Of a DNA stretch of 64,000 bases, positions 60,069 through 64,000 are shown piece after piece. The notes under the pieces are model-generated. The model was not told the DNA's origin and ran no database searches. It saw only the letters and a program-made list of their open reading frames with translations. How positions within the stretch are numbered: position 1 is the stretch's first letter; each line of letters opens with the position of its first letter. The position numbers and the translations under genes are program-made. Source of the DNA: Pollutimonas sp035515055 (lineage in GTDB: Bacteria; Pseudomonadota; Gammaproteobacteria; Burkholderiales; Burkholderiaceae_B); the NCBI GenBank assembly GCA_035515055.1, contig DATJBV010000077.1, positions 99,360 to 163,359 of the forward strand. The letters run 5' to 3'.

Positions 60069-62566
60069 CGCCGTACACGTCGCCTATCGCAAGGCACCAT
60101 GGCCTGACAAGAGACTGGCGATCCCCCTCGGGGTGGCGCGGAATGTCTGCCGTCAATCATACGATCATCGCGCGGCGATTTATCGTGACCGCGTTGATAT
60201 TTTTCCTCGTGGGCGGCATGCTTGCCATGCTTTTACGAACACAGCTCGCGACATCGAGCAATGCCTTCCTGGACAGCGAAATCTACAACCAGATTTTCAC
60301 CATGCATGGCACGGTCATGATGTTTCTATTCGCGATTCCCATGCTGGAAGGCTTTTCGTTTTATCTGATACCCAAGATGCTTGGCGCTCGGGATATGGCT
60401 TTTCCACGATTGGGTGCCTACGCGTGGTGGTGCTATCTGTTCGGCGGGATCATACTGATCGCGGGCATGGCGCTGGGGCTGGCGCCCAATAGCGGCTGGT
60501 TCATGTACACCCCGCTGTCGGGGCCAATTTATCAGCCGGGCATAAATAGCGACATTTGGCTTATCGGCATCACCTTTGCCGAAATTTCCGCCGTCTGCGG
60601 CGCTGTTGAGCTGATTACAACCATATTGAAGTTCCGGTCCCCCGGCATGGCACTGCACCGCATGCCAATTTTCGCCTGGTACATGCTGATCACCGCAGCG
60701 ATGATACTGACAGGATTTCCGCCGCTCATCCTCGGGAGCATCCTGCTCGAACTGGAACGCGCATTCGGCATGCCTTTTTTTGACCCTGCGCACGGCGGCG
60801 ATCCGGTTCTCTGGCAACACCTGTTCTGGCTATTCGGCCATCCAGAGGTCTATATTATTTTCCTTCCCGCCGCCGGCATGGTCTCGACGATCGTGCCGGT
60901 CTTTGCACGACGCCCGCTGGTCGGCTATACCTGGGTTGTGGCGGCGGTCGCCGTCATGGGTTTCCTCAGCTTCGGCCTATGGGTGCACCACATGTTCACC
61001 GTCGGGATCCCGCAGATGTCTGTCGCCTTCTTTTCAGCGGCCAGCATGCTCGTAGCCATTCCCACGGCCGTGCAATTCTTCGCCTGGATCGCCACCCTAT
61101 GGGCCGGAAATGTCCACTTGCGCCTGCCTATGCTGTACCTGGCCGGTTTCCTTGTGATTTTCGTGATCGGCGGCCTGACCGGCGTCATGTTGGCCCTCGT
61201 CCCCTTCAATTGGCAGGCACACGATACGCACTTTGTCGTTGCGCATCTTCATTATGTTCTTGTGGGCGGAATGATTTTCCCTGTACTGGCCGCCACCTGC
61301 TATTGGTTTCCGCATTTCACCGGGCGCATGACCTCGGGCCGTGCGGGAAAGCCCGCGTTCTGGCTGATTTTCATTGGTTTCAACATCACCTTCCTGCCCA
61401 TGCACTTGACCGGACTGCTCGGCATGCCACGGCGCATCTATACCTATCCAGACGACGTCGGCTGGGGCTTGCTCAATCTGACGTCCTCCATTGGTGCCTT
61501 CATTCAGGCCATTGGCTTCGCGCTGTTCATCATTGACTTCGTGCTGCATTTGCGGTTGGGGAACATCGCGCGGCGCAATCCTTGGGAGGCAGGCACATTG
61601 GAGTGGGCGATGCCCACGCCGGTGGCCGCATACAATTTCGCCAGCCTGCCGGACATCACCGGGCGCGAACCCTTGTGGGACCGGCCGACGCTCGGCGCCG
61701 AAATAGCGGCAGGCAAGTATTGGCTTTCGGCGGCGGCGCCCGGACAACGGCAAACATTGTGCGTTGATGTGGTCAGCGGCCGTCCCGTCAGCGTGGCGCT
61801 GCTGCCTGGCGCCACATGGCTTCCGCTCTACGCAGCCTTGTCCACCGGCATTTTTTTCGTCGGCGTTTTGTTGAAGGCATACGGCATTGCGCTGCTCGGC
61901 GCCTTGCTGGCAGTAACGCTTTTCCTGCGCTGGGCATGGAATGGCGGCATGCGGGATGAGCCGGCGCCAGTGACCGCGGCGCCCGGCGTCCCGCTGCCTG
62001 TCCATGTGGCAGCCTCGGGCGCACCGGGATGGTGGGGCATGGCCTGCTGCCTCGTGGCTGACGCTTCCCTCTATGGCTCCTTGCTCTTTGGCCACCTCTA
62101 CCTGCGCACCATGGCGCCAAACTGGCCGCCACCCTACTGGCTGGAAATACCGCCGCTTCTGACCGTGGCCTTGGTGCTGGCACCGCTGTGCGCTGCCGCG
62201 GCATCCCACCTGGCGTGCACCACCAACGACCGCGACGCCCTGGCACCTCGCAATGCCTGGCTCGTGGTCAGCGCCATGGCCAGCATAGTCATGATTGCAG
62301 CCTTGGCCCAAGTCCGCCACGGCCTTCCGTCCGCGGACACGCATGCCTATGTATCCGCCAGCGTGGTACTGCTGTGGTATGCGGGGATACATGCAACCAC
62401 AGGCGCCATGATGGCCGTGCATGTGATGCTGCGCAGTCGCGCTGGATACATCTCCTCGCGGCGTCGACTAGAGCCGTCGGTGCTTCGGCTGTGGCAGGTC
62501 TATACAGCGATCGTCGGGACTTCGACCGCCCTAGTGCTCGTCTTCCTGCCGGGCATCCTGCCATGA
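60065..62566 (+). CDS. ctaD: fused cytochrome c oxidase subunit I-III
   Basis: 833 residues. The subunit I part (about 30-530) has His81 (heme a), HPEVY at 259-263 with the Tyr cross-link partner of His259, CuB ligands His308-His309, and heme a3/a ligands His394 and His396 in HFVVAHLHYVLVGG. The subunit III-like part (about 640-833, CtaE) has AADASLYGSLLFGHLYLRT-like helices. It is a heme-copper aa3/caa3-type oxidase of the A family. Fusion of I and III is known in some caa3 oxidases. With CuA subunit II it reduces O2 and pumps protons. Cox11/CtaG is not in the window. Confidence 0.92.
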   Translation: MTPYTSPIARHHGLTRDWRSPSGWRGMSAVNHTIIARRFIVTALIFFLVGGMLAMLLRTQLATSSNAFLDSEIYNQIFTMHGTVMMFLFAIPMLEGFSFYLIPKMLGARDMAFPRLGAYAWWCYLFGGIILIAGMALGLAPNSGWFMYTPLSGPIYQPGINSDIWLIGITFAEISAVCGAVELITTILKFRSPGMALHRMPIFAWYMLITAAMILTGFPPLILGSILLELERAFGMPFFDPAHGGDPVLWQHLFWLFGHPEVYIIFLPAAGMVSTIVPVFARRPLVGYTWVVAAVAVMGFLSFGLWVHHMFTVGIPQMSVAFFSAASMLVAIPTAVQFFAWIATLWAGNVHLRLPMLYLAGFLVIFVIGGLTGVMLALVPFNWQAHDTHFVVAHLHYVLVGGMIFPVLAATCYWFPHFTGRMTSGRAGKPAFWLIFIGFNITFLPMHLTGLLGMPRRIYTYPDDVGWGLLNLTSSIGAFIQAIGFALFIIDFVLHLRLGNIARRNPWEAGTLEWAMPTPVAAYNFASLPDITGREPLWDRPTLGAEIAAGKYWLSAAAPGQRQTLCVDVVSGRPVSVALLPGATWLPLYAALSTGIFFVGVLLKAYGIALLGALLAVTLFLRWAWNGGMRDEPAPVTAAPGVPLPVHVAASGAPGWWGMACCLVADASLYGSLLFGHLYLRTMAPNWPPPYWLEIPPLLTVALVLAPLCAAAASHLACTTNDRDALAPRNAWLVVSAMASIVMIAALAQVRHGLPSADTHAYVSASVVLLWYAGIHATTGAMMAVHVMLRSRAGYISSRRRLEPSVLRLWQVYTAIVGTSTALVLVFLPGILP

Positions 62567-62928
62567 GACACCGTCCCACGCTATGGCGGGCAGTCGCCGG
62601 TCCCGCAGTCTGGCTGCTTTTTTTGGTTGTCGTGTATACGGCGCACGCGCTGGGCTGTCGGTATGTCGATATCTATCCCGCTGGCGCAACCGCATCCTCC
62701 GCGATACTTACGCTAGTCCTGATTATCGTCTGGCTGCTCTTTCTCGCCGGCGCAGTCCTGCTTGGCTGGCAAAGCCGGGTCCGGCGCCGAGCGGCCAGCG
62801 TAACCGGCCGCTCACAAGCGGAGGTCGTTCAATTCATGACGCGCCTGACCCTCATCGCCGACATCAGCGCCATCGCCGCCATCGTCGCAACCGGCCTGCC
62901 CATTGCCGCCGTGCCGGCCTGCGGCTGA
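62563..62928 (+). CDS. small membrane protein of the oxidase cluster
   Basis: 121 residues with three hydrophobic helices (about 10-28, 44-66, 95-118). The ATG overlaps the fused oxidase stop (ATGA), so it is translationally coupled. I do not recognise a family. Position and topology suggest an oxidase accessory or subunit IV-like protein. The frame upstream of 62563 is a shadow of ctaD. Confidence 0.75.
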   Translation: MRHRPTLWRAVAGPAVWLLFLVVVYTAHALGCRYVDIYPAGATASSAILTLVLIIVWLLFLAGAVLLGWQSRVRRRAASVTGRSQAEVVQFMTRLTLIADISAIAAIVATGLPIAAVPACG

Positions 62929-62997
62929 GCATCGGCTTCCTGGCCCTTGGGAATACGTCTTGCTGCGTATCCTGAATTCAGTTTTATTGGAGATACT

Positions 62998-63198
62998 GTG
63001 CAGATGACTACACGACAACCTTCACCAAAAGACCAGAAACATAACCCTCAAGAGGACGACCGGGCGCGTGAAGACCAGCGCAGCCATGGCGACCAGCAAA
63101 ACCGCAGCAAGAAGGACGGCCATACATCCCAAGTCGGGACGGGCCAAGACCAGAACAGTCAGCGCAATCGCGGCCAAGGGGCGCGCCGCTCCGTCTAG
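62998..63198 (+). CDS. very hydrophilic small protein, probably disordered
   Basis: 66 residues, nearly free of hydrophobic residues, rich in Gln, Asp, Arg, Lys, Asn, Ser and Gly (QPSPKDQKHNPQEDDRAR; HTSQVGTGQDQNSQRNRGQG). I chose GTG at 62998 because GGAG lies 5 nt upstream; ATG at 63004 is an alternative. It sits between the oxidase cluster and hsp20. The composition resembles stress-associated, hydrophilin-like proteins, but no family is recognised. Confidence 0.5.
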   Translation: MQMTTRQPSPKDQKHNPQEDDRAREDQRSHGDQQNRSKKDGHTSQVGTGQDQNSQRNRGQGARRSV

Positions 63199-63239
63199 GG
63201 CCTCTGAATCCGAGAATGGAAATCGCTGTGCGACGGGTC

Positions 63240-63267
63240 TTGATATCTGCCATTTTGGCCGTAAATA
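63240..63267 (+). promoter_or_regulatory. candidate sigma70 promoter of hsp20
   Basis: TTGATA at 63240-63245 and TAAATA at 63262-63267, 16 nt apart, 66 nt before the ATG. No good sigma32 heat-shock promoter was found nearby. Confidence 0.4.
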
Positions 63268-63333
63268 CGTAGTACGCACCTCAGCCGGCTTGGAAGGTGC
63301 AACCTATTGGCTACCAACTTTAGAGAGGTTGAA

Positions 63334-63786
63334 ATGGCAAATAATCTGACCCGGATGAACCCGCTCGCTGACCTTACCCGCTTCGATGCATTCAGGGACT
63401 TCGAGGATATTTTCAAGAGCCTGCGCCTCGGTAACGCACTTGGCGAACAAGTAAGCGGTCCACGCATCAGTCTTGACGTCACCGAGAACGAGCAGGCGTA
63501 CACGGTGAATGCCGACGTCCCAGGGGCGAAAAAAGAAGACGTGAAGGTGACCGTCGATGGCAACACGGTGACGATCCGCGTTGAAACTAAACGCGATACC
63601 GAAGAGAAACAGGGCGAAACCGTACTGCGCCGCGAACGCTACTACGGTGTGCAGACGCGCTCGTTTTCTGTCACCAACGATATCGATGAGTCGCAGGCAA
63701 CGGCCAAGTATCAGGACGGCGTCCTGGAACTGGTGCTGCCCAAGAGGGCAGGAAGTCCAGGGGCCAAACTGCTCGATATCAGTTGA
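63334..63786 (+). CDS. Hsp20/alpha-crystallin small heat shock protein
   Basis: 150 residues. Alpha-crystallin domain about 48-140: ISLDVTENEQAYTVNADVPGAKKEDVKVTVDGNTVTI (outlined), then RRERYYGVQTRSFSVTNDID and AKYQDGVLELVLPKRAG. It is an ATP-independent holdase that binds unfolding proteins. The start at 63334 (MANNLTRMN) has GAGAGG 6 nt upstream. Confidence 0.92.
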   Translation: MANNLTRMNPLADLTRFDAFRDFEDIFKSLRLGNALGEQVSGPRISLDVTENEQAYTVNADVPGAKKEDVKVTVDGNTVTIRVETKRDTEEKQGETVLRRERYYGVQTRSFSVTNDIDESQATAKYQDGVLELVLPKRAGSPGAKLLDIS

Positions 63787-63852
63787 GGCGGACACGTCAT
63801 GGGTAAGATGTCGCTGAGACGTCTTGCTGACACGTCTTGCTGACACGCCGCG

Positions 63853-64000
63853 GGCGGGCGGCATGGCGATGGCCGGTCCCTTGGCCTGCTCGGCGCCCTG
63901 CGCGCCTCGCCCGCGTCGCCCCGTTCGTCCGCACATGCGTGCTCCCTTCACGGGCGGCTCGCTGCGGCCACGAAGCCCGGCCATCGCCATGCCACCCGCC
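63853..64000. repeat. 24-nt inverted repeat at the window edge
   Basis: 63853-63876 and 63977-64000 are complementary over 24 nt with one mismatch, separated by 100 nt. Just before it, ACGTCTTGCTGAC occurs twice in tandem (about 63829-63854). The region after hsp20 (63787-64000) has no convincing gene. The repeat may continue beyond the window; it could be a hairpin-rich terminator or the end of a repeat element. Confidence 0.45.

Noticed and set aside
63199..63333. Sigma32 heat-shock promoter before hsp20
   Set aside because: A CTTGGA box occurs, but the spacing to any CCCCAT-like -10 is wrong.
1..64000. Insertion sequences, prophage, CRISPR arrays, tRNA/rRNA genes, toxin-antitoxin or defence systems
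   Set aside because: No transposase, integrase, phage, Cas, or repeat-spacer pattern was seen, and no cloverleaf was noticed by eye; a tRNA scan would be decisive.

Overview
The window looks like a chromosomal segment of a Burkholderiales betaproteobacterium, most likely Alcaligenaceae (Bordetella/Achromobacter/Pusillimonas relatives). The reasons are three stand-alone Bug-type periplasmic receptors, many LysR/IclR-regulated catabolic islands, and a cox cluster with a fused subunit I-III. The genus is an inference. I see no tRNA, rRNA, CRISPR array, insertion sequence or prophage. Background GC is high-50s percent, with AT-rich islands (tmm near 0.75-2.1 kb; an orphan gene at 46.6-47.4 kb) and a GC-rich one (42-45 kb).

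0-20 kb, respiratory and sulfur chemistry. A TMA-monooxygenase-like flavoprotein gene faces a seven-gene operon (11,024 down to 2,149) for a periplasmic type II DMSO-reductase-family molybdoenzyme. The order is alpha, beta, TorD-like chaperone, heme-b gamma, NBP35/Mrp-like ATPase, a cytoplasmic 14-repeat beta-propeller protein, and a c-type cytochrome. The alpha/beta lengths and the alpha-beta-delta-gamma order fit the Ddh/Ser/Clr branch better than ethylbenzene dehydrogenase; the substrate is unknown. A dCache/PAS/GGDEF diguanylate cyclase is divergent from it. Then come an ODP-type metallo-beta-lactamase, DUF1059, an NDUFA9-like protein, and a sulfide/thiosulfate unit: monoheme FccA, FccB, a YeeE/YedE transporter and a SoxYZ-like fusion. 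PhoX and the remnant of a DASS permease follow.

22-39 kb, catabolic islands. An IclR operon runs Bug receptor, cupin, HpcH/HpaI aldolase, IclR, sugar dehydrogenase. A LysR gene is divergent from SDR, Bug receptor and CMD genes. A long minus-strand unit holds a class III CoA-transferase, an enoyl-CoA hydratase, a Bug receptor, a full Liv-type ABC importer and an HCCA-isomerase-like protein, with a LysR gene divergent from it. These look like import and CoA-dependent breakdown of organic or aromatic acids.

39-58 kb, mixed housekeeping and accessory genes: CorC/HlyC-type CBS protein, LprI-like protein, RsuA, a SARP-like regulator beside a methyltransferase, ICMT-like enzyme, meso-diaminopimelate dehydrogenase, an unrecognised membrane protein, ArsR, and a LacI-controlled ABC importer with a GpdQ-like phosphodiesterase. 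Then follow an LLM monooxygenase with an SDR, an SSF symporter, DUF3820 and a methyltransferase.

58-64 kb, terminal oxidase and stress: CopD/HemJ-like and DUF2231 membrane proteins, cytochrome oxidase subunit II, fused subunit I-III and a small membrane protein, a very hydrophilic small protein, and Hsp20. Candidate operators (palindromes) are visible in front of several regulator-linked units.
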